This document shows positions 16,117-24,313 of a stretch of 64,000 bases of DNA, in pieces (within the stretch, counting starts at the first letter, position 1; every line of letters begins with the position of its first letter). Source of the DNA: Nocardia sp. BMG111209 (GTDB lineage: Bacteria; Actinomycetota; Actinomycetes; Mycobacteriales; Mycobacteriaceae); contig NZ_KB907307.1 of assembly GCF_000381925.1 (NCBI RefSeq), positions 4,712,001 to 4,776,000 on the forward strand. The letters are read 5' to 3'. The position numbers were made by a program, and so were the translations under genes. The notes under the pieces are model-generated. The model saw nothing but the letters and a program-made list of their open reading frames with translations. It searched no databases and was not told the DNA's origin.

Positions 16117-17424
16117 ATGGGAAGCCACTCGTCCCAGTGGGCGGTCACCGCGCGGGTACTGCGCCGATCCGGCTTCGGCGCCACCGGCGCCGAGATCGAT
16201 GCGGTCACCGACCCCGCCGCCTATCTGCGCACCGCCCTCGCCGCGGATCCGGCGGCCGATCCGGGGGCGGTGGCGACGCCGATGCCGCAGCCGGTCGCCC
16301 CGGCCGCACCCGGCAAATCCGCCTCGGCCGACGAACGGCGTCGCTACCGGGCCGAATCGACCGCTCAGTTGGACGATCTCACCTTCTGGTGGCTGCGCCG
16401 CATGGCGGCCGTGCGGGTTCCGGTGCGGGAGAAGTTGACGCTGGTGTGGCACAACCACTTCGCCACCTCGGCGGTCAAGGTGCGCAGCGCGGCCGCGATG
16501 GCCGCGCAGAACCGCACGCTCCGGGCCGCCGGCACCGGCGATTTCGACACGCTGGCCTACGCGATGCTGACCGATCCGGCCATGCTGCGCTGGCTCGACG
16601 GCACCGCCAACAGCGCGAAGGCCCCGAACGAGAACCTGTCCCGCGAATTCCTGGAGCTGTTCGCGCTCGGCCACGGCAACGGATACACCGAAACCGATGT
16701 GCGCGAAGGGGCCCGCGCGCTCACCGGCTGGACGATCCGGGACGGCGCCGCGGCCCTGGATCCGGCGCGCCACGATCGCGGGCCGAAAACCCTGCTGGGC
16801 GTGACGGGTCCGCTCGGCGCGCGGGAGTTCTGCGATATCGTGCTGGCCCGCCCGGAGTCGGCGCGCTACGTGGCGGCGCGGACCTGGCAGCAACTGGCCG
16901 CCGACGAACCACCCGCGGCCGCCGCCCTGGACCGGATCACCGCCGCCTACGGACCCGGCCGCGATCTGACCGCGCTGACCACCGCGATCCTCACCGATCC
17001 GGATTTCCTCTCCGCGCGCGACACCGTCGTCCACGGCCCGGTGGAGTGGCTGATCGGCGCGATCCGCGCGCTGCGGGTGCCACTGGCCGACGACGCCGAC
17101 GCCCGGCGGGTCGCCGGGGTGTTGCGCAGCCTCGGCCAATTGCCGTTCCACCCACCGGATGTCGGCGGCTGGCCGCGCGGGCCGGGCTGGATGTCCAGCG
17201 CCGCCGCGCAGATCCGGCTCACCGCGACCACCACACTGCTGAAACGGGCCGACCCGACCCCGATCTCGGCGGCCGGCAGGTCCGATCGGATCGACGCGGC
17301 CGGACATCTGCTCGGCATCGCCGACTGGTCCGACCGCAGCGCGAAGGTGCTCGCGACCGCCGTGGCCGACCCGGTCCGGCTCGCCGTCCTCGCGCTCAAC
17401 ACCCCCGAATACCTCACCAGCTGA
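16117..17424 (+). CDS. DUF1800 family protein
   Basis: 435 residues. The family core is visible: LRRSGFGATGAEIDAV at the N-terminus, LTLVWHNHFATSAVKV, then ANENLSREFLELFALG-type residues (read here as APNENLSREFLELFALG) and ARALTGWTI. The function of DUF1800 is not established; it is almost always encoded just before a DUF1501 gene, as here (13 bp gap), and the two are thought to act together outside the cell. I see no convincing signal peptide in this partner, so it may be cytoplasmic or co-exported. Confidence 0.85.
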   Translation: MGSHSSQWAVTARVLRRSGFGATGAEIDAVTDPAAYLRTALAADPAADPGAVATPMPQPVAPAAPGKSASADERRRYRAESTAQLDDLTFWWLRRMAAVRVPVREKLTLVWHNHFATSAVKVRSAAAMAAQNRTLRAAGTGDFDTLAYAMLTDPAMLRWLDGTANSAKAPNENLSREFLELFALGHGNGYTETDVREGARALTGWTIRDGAAALDPARHDRGPKTLLGVTGPLGAREFCDIVLARPESARYVAARTWQQLAADEPPAAAALDRITAAYGPGRDLTALTTAILTDPDFLSARDTVVHGPVEWLIGAIRALRVPLADDADARRVAGVLRSLGQLPFHPPDVGGWPRGPGWMSSAAAQIRLTATTTLLKRADPTPISAAGRSDRIDAAGHLLGIADWSDRSAKVLATAVADPVRLAVLALNTPEYLTS

Positions 17425-17437
17425 AGGCGGTTCGCTC

Positions 17438-18640
17438 ATGCCCCGGATCGGCCCGATCGACCGCCGGCGGTTCCTCGCCGGCTCCGCGGCGCTCGGTGCG
17501 CTCGGCGTACTCGGCGGCGGGATCACCCTGGCGGAGCTGCGGCACCACGCCGAGACCACCCCACTGGCCGCGGGTTCGGGAATCCTGGTGGTACTCACCA
17601 TGTACGGCGGCAACGACGGCCTCAACACGCTGATCCCGTACGCCGACAACGCCTATCACGACGCCCGTCCCGAATTGTCCTATCGCCCCGAGGAAGTGCT
17701 GCACCTCGATGCGGCGCAGGGACTCAACCCGGCGATGCGCGGCTTGGCGGACCTGTGGAACCGGCGGCAGCTGGCGATCGTGCGCGGGGTCGGCTATCCG
17801 AATCCGGACCACAGCCACTTCCGGTCCATGGACATCTGGCAGACCGCCGCACCGGACGAACCGCTGCCGACCGGCTGGATCGGCCGCTGGCTGGACGCGA
17901 CCGGCGCGGATCCGGTCCGCGCGGTGAACATCGGGCCGGTGCTCCCCCGGCTGGCGTTCGGCGCGAAACACACCGCGGCGGCGTTGAATCCGGCCGCGAC
18001 CGGGCAGACGCCGGAAGCGGCGGCGGTACTCGCGGGACTAGGCGCCGCCGATCCGGGTGACAGCGCGGCGCGGGCCGCGGTGTGCACCGGATATCGTGCG
18101 GCCCAGACCGTCACCGGCACCTTCGCCTCGATCGCGCCGCCGGCGCGCGATCTCGGCGGCGCGAATCCGCTGGCGGCGCAACTGGATCTGGTCGGCCGCT
18201 GTATCCGGGCGAACGTCCCGACCCGGGTCTACACCGTGAGCCTCGGCGGTTTCGACACCCACGCCGACGAGCGGCACACCCAGGAACAGCTGCTGGGCCG
18301 CTTCGACGAGGCGGTGGCGGGCTTCCTGCGCGACCTGTCCGGCCATCCACGCGGCCGCGACGTGGTCCTGCTGGCCTACAGCGAATTCGGCCGCCGGGTG
18401 CGCGCCAACGCCTCCCAGGGCACCGATCACGGCACCGCCGGGCCGGTCTTCGTCGCGGGCGCACCGGTCGCGGCCGGCTTCCACGGCGACGAACCCGGCC
18501 TCACCGACCTCGCCGACGGCGATCTGAAATCGACCGTCGACTTCCGCGACATCTATCACGAACTGCTGCACCGGGTTCTGGGCGCGGACCCGGTCCCGGT
18601 CGTCGGCGCCGGCCGCCGCGACCTCGGCATCATCGCCTGA
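17438..18640 (+). CDS. DUF1501 family protein, Tat-exported
   Basis: 400 residues. The N-terminus has a twin-arginine signal (IDRRRFLAGSAALGALGVLGGG), so the folded protein is exported by Tat; tatB lies in this same window. The mature part shows YGGNDGLNTLIPY, NPDHSHFRSMDIWQTA, GGFDTHADE and SEFGRRVRAN with DHGTAGPVF, all conserved in DUF1501, a branch of the alkaline-phosphatase/sulfatase superfamily in which the Asp and His residues are likely metal ligands. Operon with DUF1800. Substrate unknown. Confidence 0.87.
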   Translation: MPRIGPIDRRRFLAGSAALGALGVLGGGITLAELRHHAETTPLAAGSGILVVLTMYGGNDGLNTLIPYADNAYHDARPELSYRPEEVLHLDAAQGLNPAMRGLADLWNRRQLAIVRGVGYPNPDHSHFRSMDIWQTAAPDEPLPTGWIGRWLDATGADPVRAVNIGPVLPRLAFGAKHTAAALNPAATGQTPEAAAVLAGLGAADPGDSAARAAVCTGYRAAQTVTGTFASIAPPARDLGGANPLAAQLDLVGRCIRANVPTRVYTVSLGGFDTHADERHTQEQLLGRFDEAVAGFLRDLSGHPRGRDVVLLAYSEFGRRVRANASQGTDHGTAGPVFVAGAPVAAGFHGDEPGLTDLADGDLKSTVDFRDIYHELLHRVLGADPVPVVGAGRRDLGIIA

Positions 18641-18653
18641 CGATCGGCGCCGG

Positions 18654-18659
18654 TAGCAT
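18654..18659 (+). promoter_or_regulatory. -10 element, leaderless start of glyoxalase-fold gene
   Basis: TAGCAT, 6 nt before the ATG at 18666, matching TANNNT. Confidence 0.5.
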
Positions 18660-18665
18660 CGCAGC

Positions 18666-19043
18666 ATGGCCGCCGACTCGATCCGATTCGCCGCACCCGT
18701 CCCGATCCTGCGCATCTTCGATGTGGCCAAGGCGTACGAGTTCTATCGCGATCATCTCGGCTTCACCGTCGACTGGGAGCACCGGTTCGAGCCGGATCTG
18801 CCGCTGTACGCACAGGTGTCGCGCTCGCAGACCACCCTCCACCTCAGCGAGCACCACGGCGACGGCACCCCCGGCACGGTCGTGTGGATCCCGGTCGACG
18901 ACGTCCACGGCCTGCACGCCGAACTGGCCGCCCACCACTACCGCTACGGCCGCCCCGGCGCCCCCGAGCCGGGCCCCGGCGGCCCCGGTTTCATGATCAC
19001 CGACCCGTTCGGCAACACCCTGCGCTTCTCCCAGCCGGACTGA
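18666..19043 (+). CDS. glyoxalase/bleomycin-resistance superfamily protein
   Basis: 125 residues, a single vicinal-oxygen-chelate unit: PVPILRIFDVAKAYEFYRDHLGF at the N-terminus, TLHLSEHHGDGTPG in the middle and MITDPFGNTLRFSQ at the end. The His and Glu positions used for metal binding in glyoxalases are only partly kept, so antibiotic sequestration or an unknown dioxygenase/isomerase role are equally possible. It follows the DUF1501 gene by 25 bp but has its own -10 element. Confidence 0.8.
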   Translation: MAADSIRFAAPVPILRIFDVAKAYEFYRDHLGFTVDWEHRFEPDLPLYAQVSRSQTTLHLSEHHGDGTPGTVVWIPVDDVHGLHAELAAHHYRYGRPGAPEPGPGGPGFMITDPFGNTLRFSQPD

Positions 19044-19175
19044 TCCGGCCTACGGAGGCCACCCGCGGTCGCCCGCCCGATCTCGGACGGACACCGCCGG
19101 AGTCTGCGACCGCCACACCGCGCCCGCACCGATCCGAGGGCGATCCCCACCTGTGCGGAGATGTACAGCGACCGA

Positions 19176-20558
19176 CTACGCCGAGGTGTCCGGGCGGATG
19201 CGCAGCAGCACCGTGTCGTGCGCGGCCACCGTCGCGCCGAGCGGGCCGTCGGTGACGGACGCAGCGCCGGTCCACAGGTCGCGCACCTCGTAGCGCGGTG
19301 CGGCGGGCAGCCCGGCAGCGGCCGCCGAGGTGTCGATCCGGGTCGCGGCGCGGTCGCGGTTGGTCAGCGCCACCACCGCCGAACCGTCGGACATGGTGCG
19401 GCGCAGGACCTTTCCACCCGTATCGGGGACCGCCGTGGCCGGGGCGGCCAGCGAATCCTGGTCCACCGCGATCACTTCCGGATTCGTCAGCAGGGCCCGC
19501 GTCGCGGAATCCAGGTAGGGCAGCGCGTTTCCGGCGATCAGCGGCGCGGCCAGCAGCGCCCACATGCCGAACTGGGTGCGCTGCTCGGCGGCGGTGAGGC
19601 CGGGGGTGAGGGTGCCCGGGACACCCGCGACGCCGACCTCCAGCATGTCCGGATCCGGCCAGTGCCCGGGTCCGGCACGGTCGGTCAGCGGCGCGGTGGT
19701 GTCGAGGATCTCGCGGATACCCTGGCTGGTCGCGACGCCCAGCCCGATCGCCCAGGCCGGGGTGACGTCGTTGGTGGTCCGCCACATGGTCGCGATACCG
19801 GACCAGTCGTAGATCGCGCCGGGGGGTACCGCGAGGACGTCGCTGTTGGCGTTGATGCTGTACACGATCGGACGTCCGGTGTCGCGCAACGCGTCCCGCA
19901 TCCGGGTGAACGCGGACAGCTGCCGGTCCAGATCGGATTCCGGTGCGCACCAATCGTATTTGAGATAGTCGACGCCCCAGTCCGCGAAGGTGCGAGCGTC
20001 GAGGGCCTCGTGACCGGCGCTGCCGGTGCGGCCGGGATAGGCGCCGCCGAGTTGCGCGCAGGTGCGGTCGTTGGGGCTCTCGTAGATGCCGAACTTCAGC
20101 CCGCGCGCGTGCACGTAATCGGCCACCGCCCGCATGCCCTGCGGGAATCGGGCCGGATCCGCGCGCAGCACGCCGCCGGGCCCGCGCGCCGGCTCGAACC
20201 AGCAGTCGTCGACGATCACGTATCGGTACCCGGCGTCGCGCATACCGCTGGACACCAGCGCGTCCGCGGCCTGTTGCACGACCCGCGCGGAGATGTCGCA
20301 GCCGTAGCTGTTCCAGGTGTTCCAGCCCATCGGCGGCGTGAGCGCGACGCCCGCGATGGCCACGCCGTCGCCGAGCCGGCCGCTGGTCCGGATCGGCGCC
20401 GCGGCCGTCACGCCGAGCAGCAGCACGACGGTCAGTACCGCGGTCACCACCGCGATCAGTGCCCCGGATGCGGTGCGCCCGCCGGACACCGATGACGGAG
20501 GGTGTTCCGGCGACCGCCGGCCCGACCCTCCGTCATGGTGGACTACGTTGTTACGCAA
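19176..20558 (-). CDS. GH27 family alpha-galactosidase-like enzyme, exported
   Basis: Up to 460 residues. An N-terminal hydrophobic helix (ALIAVVTAVLTVVLLLGVTAAA) precedes a GH27 barrel: PPMGWNTWNSYGCDIS, YRYVIVDDCW, FPQGMRAVADYVHARGLKFG, then YLKYDWC containing the likely nucleophile Asp and WRTTNDV with the likely acid/base Asp. A C-terminal strand-rich domain follows. Expected to release terminal alpha-galactose or a related sugar outside the cell. The start is unsure: TTG at 20558 overlaps the malic-enzyme stop with a poor ribosome site; GTG at 20489 lies just beyond a strong hairpin and gives 437 residues. Confidence 0.85.
   Translation of the reverse strand: MRNNVVHHDGGSGRRSPEHPPSSVSGGRTASGALIAVVTAVLTVVLLLGVTAAAPIRTSGRLGDGVAIAGVALTPPMGWNTWNSYGCDISARVVQQAADALVSSGMRDAGYRYVIVDDCWFEPARGPGGVLRADPARFPQGMRAVADYVHARGLKFGIYESPNDRTCAQLGGAYPGRTGSAGHEALDARTFADWGVDYLKYDWCAPESDLDRQLSAFTRMRDALRDTGRPIVYSINANSDVLAVPPGAIYDWSGIATMWRTTNDVTPAWAIGLGVATSQGIREILDTTAPLTDRAGPGHWPDPDMLEVGVAGVPGTLTPGLTAAEQRTQFGMWALLAAPLIAGNALPYLDSATRALLTNPEVIAVDQDSLAAPATAVPDTGGKVLRRTMSDGSAVVALTNRDRAATRIDTSAAAAGLPAAPRYEVRDLWTGAASVTDGPLGATVAAHDTVLLRIRPDTSA
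20492..20536. terminator. 12-bp perfect hairpin after malic enzyme
   Basis: ATGACGGAGGGT (20492-20503) pairs perfectly with ACCCTCCGTCAT (20525-20536); a CCGGC/GCCGG stem nests in the loop. It begins 15 bp past the malic-enzyme stop on the minus strand. There is no T-run, as is common for high-G+C terminators. Alternatively it acts on the translation start of the GH27 gene. Confidence 0.55.
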
Positions 20559-21762
20559 CGCCTTCGGCGCGTGCCGCAGCGGCGACGGCGGCCGCCACGG
20601 CCGGGGCGACCCGCGGGTCCAGCGGGCTGGGGATGATCCGGTCCGGCGCCAGCTCCTCGGCGACCACGCCGAAGATCGCGTTGGCCGCGGCCACCTTCAT
20701 CCCCTCGGTGATGCGCCGCGCGCCGGCGTCCAGCGCGCCCTTGAACACGCCCGGGAAGGCGAGCACGTTGTTGATCTGGTTCGGGAAGTCGCTGCGCCCG
20801 GTGGCCACGATCGCGGCATACTTGCCGGCCACCTCGGGGTGGATCTCCGGATCCGGGTTGGACATCGCGAACACGATCGACTCCGGCGCCATCGAGGCGA
20901 TCAGCGCCTCGTCGACGGTGCCCGCCGACAGGCCCAGGAACACGTCCGCGCCCGCGAGGGCCTCGGCCGCGCCGCCGGTGAGCCCGCGCGGGTTGCTGCG
21001 CCGGGCCAGATCGTCCTTCACCGGGTTCAGATCGTCGCGGTGGGTGCCGACGATGCCCTTGGAGTCGAGCACCACGATGTCCTGCACGCCCGCGGCCAGC
21101 AGGATCTCGGTGCAGGCCACGCCCGCCGCGCCCGCGCCGGAGGTGACCACCTTCAGGCCGGAGATGTCGCGGCCCTGCAGCTTGGCCGCGCCGGTGAGCG
21201 CCGCCAGCACCACGATCGCGGTGCCGTGCTGGTCGTCGTGCATGACCGGGCAGTCCAGCGCCTCGATGACCCGCTTCTCGATCTCGAAGCAGCGCGGGGC
21301 CGAGATGTCCTCCAGGTTGACCGCGCCGAAGCTCGGCCGCAGCCGGATCAGGGTCTCGACGATCTCGTCGACGTCCTTGGTGTCCAGCACGATCGGGATC
21401 GAGTCCAGACCGGCGAACTTCTTGAACAGCGCGGCCTTGCCCTCCATGACCGGCAGCGACGCGCGCGGGCCGATATCGCCGAGGCCGAGCACCGCGGTGC
21501 CGTCACTGACCACCACGACCAGGCGATCGGTCCAGGTGTACCGCTTGGCCAGTTCCGCGTCGGCGGCGATCGCCCGGCTGACCTGGGCCACACCCGGGGT
21601 GTACGCGATGGACAGGTCCCGCTGGGTCTCCAGGGGCGCGGCAAGCTCTACCGACAACTTGCCACCGAGGTGGCCGGCGAAGATCTCCTCGTCGGTGATC
21701 GCGGACAGGTCTTCACGTTCGGGGGTGGTGGTGGCATTCGCTGCGTCAGTCACAGGTGACAC
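20551..21762 (-). CDS. malic enzyme (short form)
   Basis: 403 residues, the compact bacterial form without a C-terminal phosphotransacetylase domain. Decarboxylates malate to pyruvate with NAD or NADP. Seen: AYTPGVAQVSRAIA, VSDGTAVLGLGDIG, FGAVNLEDISAPRCFEIE (metal-site Glu and Asp), DDQHGTAIVV and the dinucleotide site VTSGAGAAGVACTEIL, followed by MSNPDPEI. The GTG at 21762 has AGGAG 7 nt upstream. Cofactor preference cannot be decided by eye. An imperfect palindrome lies about 40 bp upstream. Confidence 0.92.
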   Translation of the reverse strand: MSPVTDAANATTTPEREDLSAITDEEIFAGHLGGKLSVELAAPLETQRDLSIAYTPGVAQVSRAIAADAELAKRYTWTDRLVVVVSDGTAVLGLGDIGPRASLPVMEGKAALFKKFAGLDSIPIVLDTKDVDEIVETLIRLRPSFGAVNLEDISAPRCFEIEKRVIEALDCPVMHDDQHGTAIVVLAALTGAAKLQGRDISGLKVVTSGAGAAGVACTEILLAAGVQDIVVLDSKGIVGTHRDDLNPVKDDLARRSNPRGLTGGAAEALAGADVFLGLSAGTVDEALIASMAPESIVFAMSNPDPEIHPEVAGKYAAIVATGRSDFPNQINNVLAFPGVFKGALDAGARRITEGMKVAAANAIFGVVAEELAPDRIIPSPLDPRVAPAVAAAVAAAARAEGVA

Positions 21763-21802
21763 GATTTCACTCCTGCAGGGTCCGGGCTAAACGGGTGTTC
21801 GG

Positions 21803-21816
21803 TTACCGGCTGGTAT
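21803..21816. promoter_or_regulatory. imperfect palindrome TTACCGGCTGGTAT upstream of malic enzyme
   Basis: It matches 12 of 14 bases of the perfect palindrome at 22391-22404 and lies 41-54 bp upstream of the malic-enzyme GTG. Another TTACCGG follows at 21823. Operator-like position; the binding protein is unknown. Confidence 0.4.
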
Positions 21817-21854
21817 TGCTATTACCGGTTTTTCACTGTTCTCGGTAGCGATCC

Positions 21855-21895
21855 GGAACGCCGTCGTTTGTGGTGGGCGGAACGCCATCGTTCGT
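21855..21895. repeat. two 17-bp direct repeats GGAACGCCRTCGTTYGT
   Basis: Copies at 21855-21871 and 21879-21895 (15 of 17 identical, 24-bp period) in the gene-free region upstream of malic enzyme. They could be tandem regulator sites. Confidence 0.5.
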
Positions 21896-22390
21896 TACGG
21901 TGGTGTCACTGTCGCATGTCGCGCACGAAATCGCCATCGCTTACATCGCACAAATCGCACAAAGTAAAACTGAATGTCGTCGTGGGCATCGCCGTGCGGA
22001 GTCGCCGAACCACACCCGGAGGGGTGGGTCCGGGTAATCCGCTACCGATGTTCCCGGGACCGGAGCCGTGCGCACGTAGCCGGGAACATCACGCATCCCG
22101 TGCCGGGCGGTGGCACCGGCCGGGAATCCGCTACATTCTGCCAGCATCGGCACCCCCGTGCCAAATCGCCCCGCGACCGGAACCGCAACCGCGCCACTGC
22201 CTGCGGAAATCCCCGCGCGGCCGGTCGCCGCGGATCCGGCGGCGGACCGCTCGCGCCGCGATGTCCGCACCGGCCGCCACTTCCCCGGCGGCCGCCGCAC
22301 ATACCCGCCGGCGTCCCGCATCGTCCCGCGCGCAGCTACCGCGAAGTAAACGTCACCGCGCGATTCCCGTACGCTGCCGGAAAAGGCGAA

Positions 22391-22404
22391 TTACCGGCCG
22401 GTAA
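22391..22404. promoter_or_regulatory. perfect 14-bp palindrome TTACCGGCCGGTAA
   Basis: A perfect palindrome 47 bp past the stop of the FAD oxidoreductase gene; a near copy is in the malic-enzyme upstream region. Confidence 0.4.
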
Positions 22405-22450
22405 ACAAATACTCGTCGCCGATCCGGGTCGCCGGTGAATCATCGGGAGT

Positions 22451-23995
22451 TCACGCGGATGTCAGGTCCGCCCACGGCGAGGTGGTATCCGGATCGGGTT
22501 GTTCCGGCCGTACCCAGACCGATTCCACGCCGCCGGACACCAATCGGACCCGCCAATCACTGCCCACCCCAGGATGATCCGTGCGCCGATGCATGCCGCG
22601 GGTCTCGGTCCGCGCCAGCGCGCTGTATTTGGTCCACCGCGCCACCGCGAGGAGCGCCGCGGCCTGCCGGGCGTACAACCGGTCGGCGCCGCTGCCGCCG
22701 AGCCCGAATTCGGTGACCGGCCACAGGGCGTCGAGTTCGGTGATGCTGTCGCGCAGGCTGCCCGCGCTGCGCCAGTAGCTGCGCCGAAGCGGAAGGGTGT
22801 GTTCCTGAACCAGGCCGATCACCGCGCGCGGATCGATACCCGGCGCCGCGTTCAAGCCCGCACCCGGTACCGGCCGCATCCGGCGCGCCCGGCCGCCGCT
22901 CGTCGCGGCCGCGAACCGCGCGGCACTGGTCCCCGCCCAGGCACCCGAGGAGATCGCCCATGCGCCGCCCTGCCCGCCGAAACCGCCCACGGCGCCGGTG
23001 ATCGGCTCCCGGGTCGCCACGTCACCGGCCGCGAAGAGACCGGGAACCGTTGTGGCGCAATCGAATCCGGTCAGTCGCAGACCGCCTGTGCCACGTACCG
23101 TGCCCTCGGCGACCGCCCGCAGCAGCACCCGGCCCGGACCGGACTCCCGCGCCTGCGCGCGTGGGTCGGCCGCCGCGTAGACCCGCTGCCCGTCGGCGAG
23201 GGCGGCGAACGCCGCGTCGTGCGCGCCGAGGACCGCGCCGCTGTGGTCGTAGAGGGTGGCCAGCTGCGGCGCCGGCTCCGCCGCGCTCGGGGCGGGCGGT
23301 CCCTCGGCCACCATCGCCGGCCGGCGAGGCCCGACCGGCGCCAGCGAATACGCGTTGGAGAACTCCATCCCCGACAGTTCGCCGCCGGCCTCCGCGGCCA
23401 TCAGCAGCCCGTCGCCGGTGGCGACATCCGTACCCGGACCGCCGGACAGGAATGCGCACCCGCCCGTGGCCACGACCACCGCCGCGGCGTGCACCGTCCA
23501 GTTCGTGCCGCCGCGCAGCCGGACCCCGGTGGCGCCGCCGACCGTGCCCGCGGCGTCGACCAGCAGTTGCAGCGCCGGATGGTGATCGAGGATGCGCACC
23601 CCGGCGAGCACGAGGCTGCGGCGCAGCTTGCCCAGATAGTCCGCGCCCTCGACGGTCACCCGACCGGGCCGGTCGGCGCGGTCGCCGGAGCCGCGGTGCC
23701 CCGGCCGGATCAACTGCTCGACGCGCCGGTGCGCCTCCTCCAGAACCCGGTGCATCCATTCCGGATCGCCCAGGCAGCCGCCGTGGAGGTAGTTCTGCCG
23801 CACGGCCTCCTCGCGCGCCGGGCCGGGCGGGACGAACCAGAGCGAGACCGGTCCGCGCGCCGTGGGACCGCTGCTGCCGCACCGCCCCTTCTCGACCAGG
23901 ACGACCCGGACGCCACCACGCGCCGCGGCGAGGGCCGCCCAGGCCCCGGCAGGGCCGCCCCCCACCACCAGCACATCGGCGACCAATTCACCCAT
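22451..23995 (-). CDS. FAD-dependent oxidoreductase, fumarate reductase/L-aspartate oxidase type
   Basis: About 514 residues. N-terminal Rossmann FAD site VLVVGGGPAGAWAALAAARGG and VVLVEKG; a second FAD contact GLFAAGDVATREPITGAVGG with the family's capping-domain arrangement; a helical C-terminal domain with SYWRSAGSLRDSITELDAL. This is the flavoprotein-subunit fold of succinate dehydrogenase, aspartate oxidase and adenylylsulfate reductase, but no iron-sulfur partner is next to it and the covalent-flavin His motif is not evident. ATG at 23995 is chosen; GTG at 24022 is an alternative. Substrate unknown. Confidence 0.78.
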   Translation of the reverse strand: MGELVADVLVVGGGPAGAWAALAAARGGVRVVLVEKGRCGSSGPTARGPVSLWFVPPGPAREEAVRQNYLHGGCLGDPEWMHRVLEEAHRRVEQLIRPGHRGSGDRADRPGRVTVEGADYLGKLRRSLVLAGVRILDHHPALQLLVDAAGTVGGATGVRLRGGTNWTVHAAAVVVATGGCAFLSGGPGTDVATGDGLLMAAEAGGELSGMEFSNAYSLAPVGPRRPAMVAEGPPAPSAAEPAPQLATLYDHSGAVLGAHDAAFAALADGQRVYAAADPRAQARESGPGRVLLRAVAEGTVRGTGGLRLTGFDCATTVPGLFAAGDVATREPITGAVGGFGGQGGAWAISSGAWAGTSAARFAAATSGGRARRMRPVPGAGLNAAPGIDPRAVIGLVQEHTLPLRRSYWRSAGSLRDSITELDALWPVTEFGLGGSGADRLYARQAAALLAVARWTKYSALARTETRGMHRRTDHPGVGSDWRVRLVSGGVESVWVRPEQPDPDTTSPWADLTSA

Positions 23996-24046
23996 AGGGC
24001 AAAATGTTCGGCCACAATTCACTCGACCGCAACCGACACGCAGGGC

Positions 24047-24313
24047 TCAATTCCACCATTGCGTAACCAGTAGGTAACCTGTCGCAACAAAAACGACCAG
24101 CGATCCGGAAAGCGCGGCCATACCCCGATGCCGATCGGCGAAAACCTGCGCCGCCACCGCGACCACCGTGAGTCCCAGATGCCAGCTCAGCCGACCGGTG
24201 CCGGGACCCGGAAAACCCCGCTGGGCACCGAGAATCGCCGCACCCACCAGCACCGCGGTCAGTACGACCAACCCGCCCGCGACCAATCCGCTCAACGCCC
24301 GCAGCGCCTTCAC
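24047..24313 (-). CDS. small three-helix membrane protein
   Basis: 88 residues, nearly all hydrophobic, with three helices: residues 7-30, 44-60 (a RLSWHLGLTVVAVAAQVFAD stretch) and 68-84. Its ATG overlaps the TGA of the PHP-domain gene (ATGA), so it is translated together with it. No recognised family. It is followed 51 bp on by the FAD oxidoreductase gene on the same strand. Confidence 0.65.
   Translation of the reverse strand: MKALRALSGLVAGGLVVLTAVLVGAAILGAQRGFPGPGTGRLSWHLGLTVVAVAAQVFADRHRGMAALSGSLVVFVATGYLLVTQWWN

Larger units (their letters stand above)
21763..22450. other. 688-bp intergenic region with repeats but no gene
   Basis: No frame here has gene-like codon use or a recognisable product; the longest open frames are Arg/Pro/Ser-rich artefacts. 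It contains a malic-enzyme upstream region with TTACCGG palindromes, a pair of GGAACGCC direct repeats and short ATCGCACAA repeats near 21940-21965. It has less G+C than its flanks in the first 200 bp. Confidence 0.6.

Noticed and set aside
16010..16208. Extension of the kinase frame upstream across the regulator gene
   Set aside because: It runs out of frame through the regulator; the kinase start is the GTG overlapping the regulator stop.
21868..22438. Several open frames in the malic-enzyme/FAD-oxidoreductase gap
   Set aside because: Arg/Pro/Ser-rich, no ribosome site, codon use unlike neighbours; treated as non-coding.
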